A DNA stretch of 64,000 nucleotides, taken from positions 118,010 to 182,009 of the forward strand of contig NZ_NWTI01000019.1 in the NCBI RefSeq assembly GCF_002531575.1, written 5' to 3'. This document shows positions 46,257 through 54,243 of the stretch, piece after piece. How positions within the stretch are numbered: position 1 is the first letter of the stretch; each line of letters begins with the position of its first letter. The DNA comes from Bradyrhizobium sp. Y36. Its GTDB lineage: Bacteria > Pseudomonadota > Alphaproteobacteria > Rhizobiales > Xanthobacteraceae. The position numbers were made by a program, and so were the translations under genes. The notes beneath the pieces are model-generated. The model worked only from the letters and a program-made list of their open reading frames with translations. It was not told the DNA's origin and ran no database searches.

Positions 46257-46910
46257 CTACTGCTCCGCCGACAGCCGCACCATCTGGCGGCCGCCGTTCA
46301 ATTCCTTGAGGCGGTTGACGAAGTTTTCCGGGCGTTGCCAGCGATTGGGGACCTCGAGACCCATGAATTCGGCGATGTCGCCGATGAAGCCGGTGCAGTT
46401 CATGGTCTCGGCGTTCCACACCGGCGAGCTGGCCTGCTTTTTCTTGATGTAGGCGAACACGCGCTTGGCGTCGGCCTCGTTCAGATAGACGCGATAGCTC
46501 GCGGTCAGATATTCCGGATCGAGATCGCCGTAGCTCGCGCCGGTCTCGGACGGCACGAAGGTGATGTGACCGAGCACGTAAGCCAGGGTGTCGCCGGCCG
46601 GCGTCAGGCCGGCAACCTCGACGGCCTTCTCGCTGGTCTTGCCGTACCAGACGAAGGCATGACCCCAGCTCGCGGCGGTTCGGGCACGGAAGTCGACGTA
46701 ATACGGACCCTTCTCCGCGCGCGCGACCGAGCGCCGCGTCGATTGCGGCGCCGGTCGTGATGCGGTGTCGGTCGTGGCAAGCGCATTGGCGTCTGCAACG
46801 CGCTTGTTCGCTTCATGGGCGGAGGCCGAGGGCGTCGTACACGCAATCATGGCCGCGAGGGCAACCCCCGCAAGGATGCAGGGTCCCGATCGATCAGGCT
46901 TCTTCGTCAC
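46257..46910 (-). CDS. Exported hypothetical protein, possible permuted NlpC/P60- or LRAT-like fold
   Basis: A 217-residue protein with an N-terminal signal sequence (MTKKPDRSGPCILAGVALAA, cleavage probably near SASA|H) and a mature domain from about 70. The histidine in ASWGHAFVWYG comes before the cysteine in NCTGFIGDIAEFMG. This His-then-Cys order is that of permuted papain-like folds (YiiX/LRAT class), so a lipid or peptide hydrolase role is possible, but this is inference. The start is GTG at 46910. Confidence 0.65.
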   Translation of the reverse strand: MTKKPDRSGPCILAGVALAAMIACTTPSASAHEANKRVADANALATTDTASRPAPQSTRRSVARAEKGPYYVDFRARTAASWGHAFVWYGKTSEKAVEVAGLTPAGDTLAYVLGHITFVPSETGASYGDLDPEYLTASYRVYLNEADAKRVFAYIKKKQASSPVWNAETMNCTGFIGDIAEFMGLEVPNRWQRPENFVNRLKELNGGRQMVRLSAEQ

Positions 46911-46963
46911 GCTGTGCCCCTCGACTGTCGGCCGCTTAGATTCTGCGCTTGATCTGTTGCGCG

Positions 46964-47161
46964 TCAGTAGCGCGCGGCGACGGGGCCCGGCGCCTTGCCG
47001 ATCGGGGCCTTTCCAACCGGGCTCTTGCCAATCGGCATCTTGCCGATCGGCGCCTGCTCGGCCGGGTAGACCGGCACGGGCTGGCGGCGCGGCAGATCCG
47101 CAGCGTTCGCAGCCGTCACCAGAGCAAGCGTGGCACCCAGAGCAAATACAATCTTCTTCAC
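46964..47161 (-). CDS. Small secreted protein with PIGK repeats
   Basis: A 65-residue protein with a clear Sec signal peptide (MKKIVFALGATLALVTAANA, cleavage at ANA|AD) and a mature region of about 45 residues made of proline-rich sequence plus five imperfect repeats (APIGK, MPIGK, SPVGK, APIGK, and a final APG). The mature peptide is basic and probably unstructured. The start is GTG with AGGGG upstream. It lies 54 bp upstream of the exported hypothetical gene on the same strand and may share its message. Confidence 0.65.
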   Translation of the reverse strand: MKKIVFALGATLALVTAANAADLPRRQPVPVYPAEQAPIGKMPIGKSPVGKAPIGKAPGPVAARY

Positions 47162-47353
47162 AGCGATACCCCTAGAAGGTTTGGTCCAAACACGGCCATG
47201 CCGTGCCCCCAGACACGCCTCACAAAAGGACGGTGGAATGCGACCAAGTTGCGGCGCGCACGGGGCATGTCAGCGGCATATGTCTGACGCGCGCAGATGT
47301 GATGTGTCTGGATGTGTCCGAGTTGGGCGATCCTGGCCGTGCCGCAGCCATCC

Positions 47354-47390
47354 GCGAGATGGGAGTTCGCTTCGCGCGACCCATCCCGCG
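47354..47390. repeat. Short palindromic repeat
   Basis: CGCGAGATGGG and CCCATCCCGCG form an inverted repeat with one mismatch around TTCGCTTCGCGCG-like spacer sequence. It is related to the longer palindrome at 7868-7950. It lies between the PIGK gene and the 3' end of the phospholipase-D-like gene. Nothing else is recognised in 47162-47404. Confidence 0.6.
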
Positions 47391-47404
47391 AATTCTGTCT
47401 GCCT

Positions 47405-49558
47405 TCAGGAGAACAGCAGTCGATCCTTGATCTTGTGCCCGACGGTGAAGTCGTCTTCGAACCACGCCTTTTCGCCCGGGCCCGGCGGTTGCGCCAGATG
47501 CAGCTTCACGCCCTCCTGCTTGGCCTTCTTGACGGCAACCCGGAACGAGTAGTGGTCGAAGATGCTCAGCGCCTCGATCATGTAGGACACCGCGATGCGC
47601 CGGTCCTTGATGACCAGGAGGTTCTCGCCGTTCTGGCGATCGGCGGGTTTGGAGAAATTGTAGGATCCGAGATAGACCCGCGCGGTCGGCTTGTCGAAAT
47701 CGATCACGGTGAACTTGTGGTGCATGCGCGTGCCGGTGCCGCCGGTCGGCTCCGACTTGAACGGTTCCGGCACGTTGGCGCCAAGCTCGGCGGCAAATAC
47801 CGGCGTGACATTTCCGTCAGGGTTCTGCACGTCGATGCCGCCGACCTTCTTGTCGGATATGCCGTAGACAAAGACGTTGCTGTTGGCGGTGAGATCGGTG
47901 ATGGCGTCGCGCACGGAGCCCCCCGTCTGGGCCAGGAAGGCAAGCGAATAGAGCAGGGACGACGTCGCGCTCCTGAGGTCGGTCGCGATCTCATCAAGCT
48001 TGGCGTTGGCGGCACTGTGCGGCGATAACGCCACCTTGGCGTCGATGCCGGGAAGACCGAGATCCTGCCAATCGGCGGAGGGGGTTGCGCCGAAGCCCGC
48101 GACCTTGTTGCTGTTGGCAACATAGCTGTCGAAGGACGCGAAGGCGAGATCGACCGGCCTCTGACCGCTCACGACCAGCGCGTTGTTGGCCTGGACGTAG
48201 AAGCCGCGCCAGGACAGATTGGTCGAGCCGAACACCACTTTCTTCACGGTCGGACCGTTCACCGAGATCGTCTTGTTGTGCTGCAGATTGCCCATGTGCT
48301 GGCGCAGCACGTTGTCACGCCCGGCCGAGGCGACCAGGCGGACCTCCGCAGCGTTCTCGGCGGAACCGTCGTCGCCATGCGGGGAGCTGTCGTCGATGAT
48401 GATCTTGAGCGACGGACCGAGCTGGACGAGACGGTCGAGGATTTCGGGCAGATTGAAATCGTAGGCGACGACACGGACTTCGGCATGGTCGGCGATCGCC
48501 TGATCGAGGGTCTCCAGGATCGCGGCGCGCGCCTCGAAGCCCATCCACGCCAGGGCGGCCTGCGTGTCGGGATGCGTGGGTTTGAAGTCGAGCCCGCCCG
48601 CGGCAAGCGGCGCCACCAGCGTGTTGATCGGGCCGTTCGCCAGATAGCGGTCGACGAAGGCCTGCGACGAGATGAAGCCGCGGGTGAAGGTGACGTTGGC
48701 GATGCCGGGATAGGTCTCGCGCGCGAGCTGGATCGGCGCCTGCTGCGCCTCGCCTTTGCTGAGCTTGCCCTGCGCGTCCATGAACATCGGCGTGACGCGA
48801 TAGATGAAGTCGCCGGCGATTTCGGCGTTGCGCGGGAAATGCACCCAGCGGAATTTCTGGATCGGCGATTGCAGGGTCGGAAGCTTCTGCGGATTGACGT
48901 TGCCTGCAGCGTCGAGAAAGTTGAGCCGGTTGTTCAACGCAAAGAACTGACTGCCGCCGGGCTCCTGGTACTCGATCGCGAAGCCGACGAAGTTTTCGGG
49001 CGGCCGGCCGCTCTTCCAGTTCATCGCAACCAGCGTCATGCCGTCGCCGCGATGCAGCTTGAGGGAGAACAGTGCACTGGCGTTGGTGCCGACGACCTGG
49101 AAGCCAGACGCGTCCGGCGGATTTGACGGGGGCGGTGTCACTGACGGGGTGGAAGCGCTTGGCGTGGTGGTTGGCGGCGTCGTCGAATTGGTGGTCTTCT
49201 TTGCAACCTTGCCGGTCTTTTTCTTCTTGGATGCGCCGGTCTTGCCCTTCTTCGCCTTGGCCGTCTTCTTACCTGCCTTGGATTTCTTGGCCTTGGATTT
49301 CTTGGCCTTGGATTTCTTGGCTTTGGATTTTTTGGCCTTGGATTTGCTGGCCTTGGATTGGCTCACCTTCGCCTTGGCCGATTTAGATTTGGCCGATCTG
49401 GATTTGGCCGATCTGGACTTGGCTTTCTTCGCCTTGGCCTTTTTGGATTTGGCTGCGGCCTTTTTCGTCTTGGCTCTCGTTTTGGCTTTCTTGGACTTTG
49501 ATGCCGAAGCTTTGGCTTTGGTCTTCTTGGCAGACTTGGTGGCTTTCCGGGCGGCCAT
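47405..49558 (-). CDS. Phospholipase-D-like protein with histone-H1-like lysine-rich N-terminal tail
   Basis: A 717-residue protein. Residues 1-122 are almost entirely Lys, Ala and Ser, with tandem KKSKA pentapeptides at about 77-96, like bacterial histone-H1-like (Hc1/AlgP-type) tails. A Pro/Thr/Ser linker follows (about 122-150), then a beta-rich domain (about 155-290). Two PLD half-sites follow: QHNKTISVNG with GSTNLSWRG (about 425-450) and MHHKFTVIDFD with GSYNFSKPADRQNGENL (about 612-645). HKD enzymes hydrolyse phosphodiesters in lipids or nucleic acids. The tail and the absence of a signal peptide favour a DNA- or RNA-associated role, which is inference. The first HKD lacks the canonical aspartate spacing. 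Confidence 0.82.
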   Translation of the reverse strand: MAARKATKSAKKTKAKASASKSKKAKTRAKTKKAAAKSKKAKAKKAKSRSAKSRSAKSKSAKAKVSQSKASKSKAKKSKAKKSKAKKSKAKKSKAGKKTAKAKKGKTGASKKKKTGKVAKKTTNSTTPPTTTPSASTPSVTPPPSNPPDASGFQVVGTNASALFSLKLHRGDGMTLVAMNWKSGRPPENFVGFAIEYQEPGGSQFFALNNRLNFLDAAGNVNPQKLPTLQSPIQKFRWVHFPRNAEIAGDFIYRVTPMFMDAQGKLSKGEAQQAPIQLARETYPGIANVTFTRGFISSQAFVDRYLANGPINTLVAPLAAGGLDFKPTHPDTQAALAWMGFEARAAILETLDQAIADHAEVRVVAYDFNLPEILDRLVQLGPSLKIIIDDSSPHGDDGSAENAAEVRLVASAGRDNVLRQHMGNLQHNKTISVNGPTVKKVVFGSTNLSWRGFYVQANNALVVSGQRPVDLAFASFDSYVANSNKVAGFGATPSADWQDLGLPGIDAKVALSPHSAANAKLDEIATDLRSATSSLLYSLAFLAQTGGSVRDAITDLTANSNVFVYGISDKKVGGIDVQNPDGNVTPVFAAELGANVPEPFKSEPTGGTGTRMHHKFTVIDFDKPTARVYLGSYNFSKPADRQNGENLLVIKDRRIAVSYMIEALSIFDHYSFRVAVKKAKQEGVKLHLAQPPGPGEKAWFEDDFTVGHKIKDRLLFS

Positions 49559-49741
49559 GGACGCGTCCTCCGAATATGAATGACGGCCGGCATGGGCGTG
49601 TCGGTGCCGGCGATGGAATGATGATCGAGCCGATAGAGCCTAAAATTCAAATATTCGCGCCAAGATTGTATCACGGGCAGAACGATACGAAAATACCTCG
49701 TGGCTGCCATTTGCTGCGAAGCACGAAGATGGGGCGGGGCC

Positions 49742-51145
49742 TCACCCGATCCGGTTCAGGCTATTCCGGATCGTTGCAAAGACACCGCCGATGTCCTTGC
49801 GCAGGGCATCGAGCGCGTTGAAATTGTCGAAGCGGGCGAGGCGGTCTTCGACCTCGCGCTTGCTCTGGGTGAGCGCATCGACGCGCGAGGCGAGCGTGAC
49901 GTCTCCGTTCGTCTCGATCTCGCCGACGGTTTTGGCGAGGAGATCGCGGGTGGCGCCGACGTCCGCAATCATGGCCTCGATGCCGAACACCGGGGCCTTG
50001 AGCGGGACGAGGTCGGCCTGCGATTTCGACAGCTCGGCCTTGAAGGCGTTCAGCGTTGCCAACGTCTCCTGCAAGGCGCCGAGGCGCTGGCGCGACTGCA
50101 GGACGAAATCGTTCAGCGCGTTCTGGCGCTCGGTGAGGCTCTTGCCGTCGGCATCGGTTTCGACGTCGGCGAGCGCGCGCTCGAGCTGGTCCCGGCGCTG
50201 GCTGAGCTCCTCGAAGTCGAGCCGGATGCCTTTGAGGATGTTGAAGCTGTCGTCGATGCGGGCGAGGCGCTGCTCGATCTCGATCTTGTTCTTCGACAGC
50301 GTCTCGACGCGGGCGAGAAGCGGCGTCTCGCCGCCGGTCTCGAGCTCGTCGATGGTCTTGGCCAGGTGGTCATGATCGAGGCTGAGCTCGCCGATCAGGG
50401 CGTTGATGCCGGCGTCGGAGGCGCGCAGCGGCGCCAGCTCGGCGTGGGATTTCGCCAGATCCGCCTTGTACTGGTTGAGCGCGGCAAATGTGTCCTGGAC
50501 CGCGTTCACCCGCCCCAGCAGCGCCGCCACGTCGCGCGCGATGTCTCTCTGCCGGTCAGCGAGGTTGTTCTTGCGATCGTCGGTCTCGAGATCGTGCAGG
50601 GAGCGTTCGAGCTGGTTCTGGCGGTCACGGATCTCGGTGAAGACGGGCTCGACCGCACGGCGCTGATCGGCGACCTTGCCGACCATCTCGCGCAGGTGCT
50701 GCTGGCGGCGGCGGATCTCGGCAAGCTGGTCGTGCATGTCGGTGGATTCGTTGCGGCCCTGCTGAAGCAGCGCGCGCTGCTCGGTCTCGCCGAGCTTGTC
50801 GTGGAGGGCGGAGACCGCCTCCCGTGGATCGCTCTCGATCAGATGCTGGACGGTGGCGTCGAGATGGTTCTGCAGGGCGTGAGCGACGACGACGTCCTCG
50901 CGGGTCTTCCTGAGGCGATCACGCAGCGTCTTCAGGCTGCGATCCTGGCGCGATAGCTGCCAGGCCGAGGCGCCGATCAGGGCCAGCGCCAGGGCGGGGA
51001 TCAGACCGGTCGCGATGCGCTGCGGCGCCGGCAGGGCCGCGAACCAGGCGGGCAGGTGACTGATGTCGTGTCCGAACGCCTGCTGGGCGAACACCGCGAT
51101 GACGGCGAACAGGCCGACCCAGGCAACCAGGAAAAACAGCCACAT
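49742..51145 (-). CDS. Membrane-anchored long coiled-coil protein
   Basis: A 467-residue protein. Two N-terminal transmembrane helices (about 2-22 and 43-63) are followed by about 400 residues of heptad-rich coiled coil. Two long internal repeats of roughly 150 residues are visible: each contains a (R/D)xRxQLER(S/A)LxDxET segment, then LxxxKA(D/E)LxKSxA(E/D)L and an I-ETxGx-TLxxRVxxLxxxKxE(I/V)EQRLAR-like end. No known domain is recognised. It may be a scaffold or membrane-organising protein. The ATG at 51145 has GAGGAA upstream. It is the gene upstream of the phospholipase-D-like protein on the same strand, 183 bp away. Confidence 0.75.
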   Translation of the reverse strand: MWLFFLVAWVGLFAVIAVFAQQAFGHDISHLPAWFAALPAPQRIATGLIPALALALIGASAWQLSRQDRSLKTLRDRLRKTREDVVVAHALQNHLDATVQHLIESDPREAVSALHDKLGETEQRALLQQGRNESTDMHDQLAEIRRRQQHLREMVGKVADQRRAVEPVFTEIRDRQNQLERSLHDLETDDRKNNLADRQRDIARDVAALLGRVNAVQDTFAALNQYKADLAKSHAELAPLRASDAGINALIGELSLDHDHLAKTIDELETGGETPLLARVETLSKNKIEIEQRLARIDDSFNILKGIRLDFEELSQRRDQLERALADVETDADGKSLTERQNALNDFVLQSRQRLGALQETLATLNAFKAELSKSQADLVPLKAPVFGIEAMIADVGATRDLLAKTVGEIETNGDVTLASRVDALTQSKREVEDRLARFDNFNALDALRKDIGGVFATIRNSLNRIG

Positions 51146-51444
51146 CGTGAATTCCTCACGCCGGCACACATTTTGGCCATGATTGCCAAGAGCTGAACCG
51201 AGCGCAAGGGGCGGGGAGGGTTATGGGGGATTTCGGGCCACGCGATCCACGGTTGACTGCGTTGGCCGATGGGAGGAGCGGCGGCGAATGCCGGGTTATC
51301 CCGGACAGATCTTCCCACACACGTGTCATGCCCCGCCATCACGGATCGGGCAGCGTTCGCAGCCAGCATGAGCGTCTGCGGGACCACGCGACGAGTTGCC
51401 CCCGAATGTCGCTGCGCTCGTCGGCCTACGGTGTCGTGCGCGTA

Positions 51445-51561
51445 TTACTTCCCGAGGAGGCTCGAGCGCATCTTGTCGGCGCACCAGACCGCGAAGATCG
51501 CACCGAACGCGAGAGCAAAGTACAGAGCCGTCCATAGAAGTGCATTGGCTGCATTCGTCAT
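51445..51561 (-). CDS. Small membrane protein (38 residues)
   Basis: A 38-residue protein, MTNAANALLWTALYFALAFG and then AIFAVWCADKMRSSLLGK, with one transmembrane helix and a basic C-terminus. A very strong GGGAGGA sequence lies six bases before the ATG at 51561, which is the main reason to believe it. No family is recognised. The flanks (51146-51444 and 51562-51725) hold only short degenerate palindromes. Confidence 0.6.
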   Translation of the reverse strand: MTNAANALLWTALYFALAFGAIFAVWCADKMRSSLLGK

Positions 51562-51687
51562 GGCGTCCTCCCTGGCGTCAGAAATTGATTGCCGGGAAGG
51601 ATAAAAGCGGCTCAGCCGGCGCGATTTGCGCCGGATCAATTTTGCTGCGCTGCCGCGAGAATAAGTCGGGACCGTACGAAGACCCGT

Positions 51688-51713
51688 CCCGGATGTCGCT
51701 CCGCTCATCCGGG
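51688..51713. repeat. Short palindromic repeat (CCCGGATG type)
   Basis: CCCGGATG (51688-51695) pairs with CATCCGGG (51706-51713) around a 10-base loop. It lies just downstream of the FAH-family gene (minus-strand reading). No T run follows on that strand, so it is listed as a repeat and not a terminator. Confidence 0.55.
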
Positions 51714-51725
51714 TTGACGGTTTGG

Positions 51726-52514
51726 CTACAGCCGAAACTCGTTGGTGAGCTCGCCGATGCCGTCGATGGCCACCGTCACCGTGTTCACCTCCTCCTTCAT
51801 CACGCCGACGCCGACCGAGGTGCCGACGGCAATGAGGTCGCCGGGGAGCAGGGTCATGTCGTGGGAGATCCTGCTGACCAGCTGCTGCGCGGTGAAGATC
51901 ATGTCGGAGATCGGATAATTCTGCCGCTCGGCGCCGTTGAGGATGGTGCGAACCACGAGCCTGGCCGGATCAAGGCCGGTCGCGATGACGGGGCCGAACG
52001 GGCCGTAATCGTCGATGCCCTTGGCGCGCGCCCATTGCGGGAAAGTGGGGTCGCTGGTCAGGATGTCGTTGGCGGTGATGTCGTTGACGCAGGTGTAGCC
52101 GAAGATGAAGCTGTCGGCCTCGCCAGGCGAAACGCGGGCGCAGGTCCTGCCGATGACGATGCCGAGCTCGCCCTCATAGGTGGTCTTGCCGTCGTAATAA
52201 GAGGGCCGCCGGATCACGGCACCCGGCGTCGTGATGCTGGTGGTGGCTTTCAGCAGATAGAGCGGCTCCGGCGGCTCGGGCTGGTTGAGCTTGGCCGCGA
52301 GCGCGTGGAAATTGTTCCAGAGCGCGACGATCTTGCTGGGCGCGCAGGGCGCGAGCAGCTCGACCTCCGAGGGCGCCAGCATCTTGCTGGTCGCGGCGTT
52401 GCGGCCGAACATCTCGCCCTCGTGCACGCAGATGCCCGCCGTCGTCAGCGTGCCGAAGCCGGTCGTGCCGGCGTGGCGGAAGCGCAGCCACTGCTTCGTC
52501 TCGCCAGCCATCAC
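51726..52514 (-). CDS. Fumarylacetoacetate hydrolase (FAH) family protein
   Basis: A 262-residue protein with the FAH fold. The metal-site block YEGELGIVIG (Glu-x-Glu type) is followed by the conserved VNDITANDI segment and the GDLIAVGTSVGVG turn. Family members hydrolyse or decarboxylate beta-diketo acids in aromatic and sugar-acid breakdown, and the substrate here is unknown. The start is GTG at 52514, overlapping the stop of the PanE-like gene by four bases. An ATG one codon later is equally possible. Confidence 0.87.
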   Translation of the reverse strand: MMAGETKQWLRFRHAGTTGFGTLTTAGICVHEGEMFGRNAATSKMLAPSEVELLAPCAPSKIVALWNNFHALAAKLNQPEPPEPLYLLKATTSITTPGAVIRRPSYYDGKTTYEGELGIVIGRTCARVSPGEADSFIFGYTCVNDITANDILTSDPTFPQWARAKGIDDYGPFGPVIATGLDPARLVVRTILNGAERQNYPISDMIFTAQQLVSRISHDMTLLPGDLIAVGTSVGVGVMKEEVNTVTVAIDGIGELTNEFRL

Positions 52515-53530
52515 GCCACCGCCAATGCGCGCGGATCCGATGGCGTCGAGACGCCGTCATAGAGGCCGGCGATGCGGGCTCGCTGGGTCACCATCGCCAG
52601 CACCGAGTCGAGGGCGGGCGTGGCGATGCCGGTGAGGCGGCCCATCTCCTGCACGACCGTGACCAGCGGGTCGATCTCCATCGGGCGGCCGCGTTCGAGG
52701 TCCTGTAGCATCGAGGTCTTGTGCGCGCCGACCTTGCGGGCGCCTTCGATGCGGCGCTCGACGTCGACGCGGAATTTGACGCCGAAGGTCTCTGCGATGG
52801 CTTGCGTCTCCACCATGATCGCGCGCGACAGCGCGCGGGTGGACGGATCGGTGCAGATCACGTCGAGCGTCGCGTGGGTCAGCGCGCTGATCGGGTTGAA
52901 GCAGACATTGCCCCACAGCTTGAGCCAGATCTCGTCGCGGATGCGGTCGAGCACCGGGGCCTTCAGCCCGGCGGCGACGAACAGATCGGCGAGGCGCTGC
53001 ACGTCGGGCGTGATCTCGCCGGAGGGTTCGCCGAGCGGAAAGTTGTTGCCGTAGACGTGGCGGATCACGCCGGGCGCTTCGATCTCGGTGGCGGGATAGA
53101 CGATGCAGCCGATGGCGCGCTCGGCCCCGAGCTCGCGCCACTGCCGGCCGCCGGGGTCGATGCTCTCCAGCGTCGAATTCTCGTACTGGCCGCCGTGCTT
53201 GTAGAAGTACCAATAGGGGATGCCGTTGACGGCGGTGACGATGCGGGTGTGGGGACCGAGCAGCGGCTGCATCTTCTCGATCACGCCGGTGATCGAATGC
53301 GCCTTCAGCGTGATGATGATGTAGTCCTGCACGCCGAGCTCGGCGGGATCGTCGGTGCAGCGCGGGTGCACGGTGTGCTTCTCCTCGCCCGCGAGCAGCG
53401 TCAGGCCGCGCTCGCGCATGGCGGCCAGATGCGCGCCGCGTGCGATGAGGCTGACATCGGCGCCTGCGCGCGCGAGCTGAACCCCGAGATAGCCGCCGAT
53501 CGCGCCGGCGCCGTAGATGCAGATCTTCAT
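52511..53530 (-). CDS. panE: 2-Dehydropantoate 2-reductase family protein (PanE/ApbA)
   Basis: A 339-residue NADPH-dependent reductase. The N-terminal Rossmann motif is MKICIYGAGAIGGYLGVQLARAG, and the C-terminal helical domain carries KLWGNVCFNPISALT with the usual lysine/asparagine catalytic region. It would reduce ketopantoate to pantoate in coenzyme A synthesis. However, it is coupled with an FAH-family hydrolase and not with panB/panC, so it may act on another 2-keto acid. The symbol is given for family only. Confidence 0.82.
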   Translation of the reverse strand: MKICIYGAGAIGGYLGVQLARAGADVSLIARGAHLAAMRERGLTLLAGEEKHTVHPRCTDDPAELGVQDYIIITLKAHSITGVIEKMQPLLGPHTRIVTAVNGIPYWYFYKHGGQYENSTLESIDPGGRQWRELGAERAIGCIVYPATEIEAPGVIRHVYGNNFPLGEPSGEITPDVQRLADLFVAAGLKAPVLDRIRDEIWLKLWGNVCFNPISALTHATLDVICTDPSTRALSRAIMVETQAIAETFGVKFRVDVERRIEGARKVGAHKTSMLQDLERGRPMEIDPLVTVVQEMGRLTGIATPALDSVLAMVTQRARIAGLYDGVSTPSDPRALAVA

Positions 53531-53637
53531 GAAGTCCTCGCGGAGGGAGCCGAAGCCGGAATTTGGGACGAAAGATCCGGTCCGGCTCGGAAGGATCCGA
53601 GCCGGGGCCGGTAGTCGCAGGGGAAGGGTCGTCTGGT

Positions 53638-54066
53638 TCAGGCGGCCGCTTGCGGCGTGCCGTTGATCGCCTCGTCCATGGCAGCCGCGATGTCGCGCAT
53701 GCTGATGACGGAGACGAGGCTGTAATCGTCGATGACAGGCAGATGGCGGATGTGATGCCGGTTCATCAGGTGGCGGACATGCTCGATCGTGTCGCTCGAG
53801 GAGCAGGACACCAGCTGCTGCACCGAGACGAGCTGCGAGACCTTGACGTTGACGGCATTCGCGCCGTGCTCGGCGACGGCGCGCACCACGTCGCGCTCGG
53901 TGAACATGCCGACCGCGGTGTTACCCTCGGAGCGGACCACGTCCTTGACCACCAGCGCGCTGATGTTGTTGGCGCGCATCAGCTTGGCGGCGATACCCAC
54001 CGTTTCGTTCATTCGCACCGTGACAACGCGCGGCGTCTTCTTGCGCAGAATGTCTCCGACCAGCAT
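53638..54066 (-). CDS. CBS-domain protein
   Basis: A 142-residue protein made of two CBS domains (about 5-62 and 75-138), starting MLVGDILRKKTPRVVTVRMN. CBS pairs bind adenosine-containing ligands such as AMP, ATP or SAM and act as energy or redox gauges. GGGAGG lies before the ATG at 54066. The 17-bp motif shared with the two antiporter genes lies 35 bases upstream, so it is likely part of the same regulon. A direct role is not known. Confidence 0.88.
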   Translation of the reverse strand: MLVGDILRKKTPRVVTVRMNETVGIAAKLMRANNISALVVKDVVRSEGNTAVGMFTERDVVRAVAEHGANAVNVKVSQLVSVQQLVSCSSSDTIEHVRHLMNRHHIRHLPVIDDYSLVSVISMRDIAAAMDEAINGTPQAAA

Positions 54067-54100
54067 TGCAACCTCCCTGGGTGAACGTTGGGAGAAGTGT

Positions 54101-54117
54101 GGTATACATAATGCCAA
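54101..54117 (-). promoter_or_regulatory. Shared operator motif, site A (CBS gene)
   Basis: GGTATACATAATGCCAA on the plus strand, 35 bases before the CBS-protein start. It is one of four sites with consensus KGTATRCMWDATKCCAR, all in the same orientation relative to a minus-strand gene. Confidence 0.6.
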
Positions 54118-54186
54118 TCGTCAAGCGCTGGATTTGGGTGATCCGAAAATTCTTGCGACAGCGATACTGACGTTTGTCGTCGAGAC

Positions 54187-54222
54187 AAAAGGAAAGGGGC
54201 GCATCACTGCGCCCCTCTCTCG
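54187..54222 (-). terminator. Terminator of the first OxlT-like gene
   Basis: GGGGCGCA (54196-54203) and TGCGCCCC (54108-type partner at 54208-54215) form an 8-bp stem. Read on the minus strand it is followed by TTTCCTTTTG. It lies 29 bases beyond the antiporter stop at 54244. Confidence 0.6.
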
Positions 54223-54243
54223 TCGTGCGAATGCGTTTGGCGG

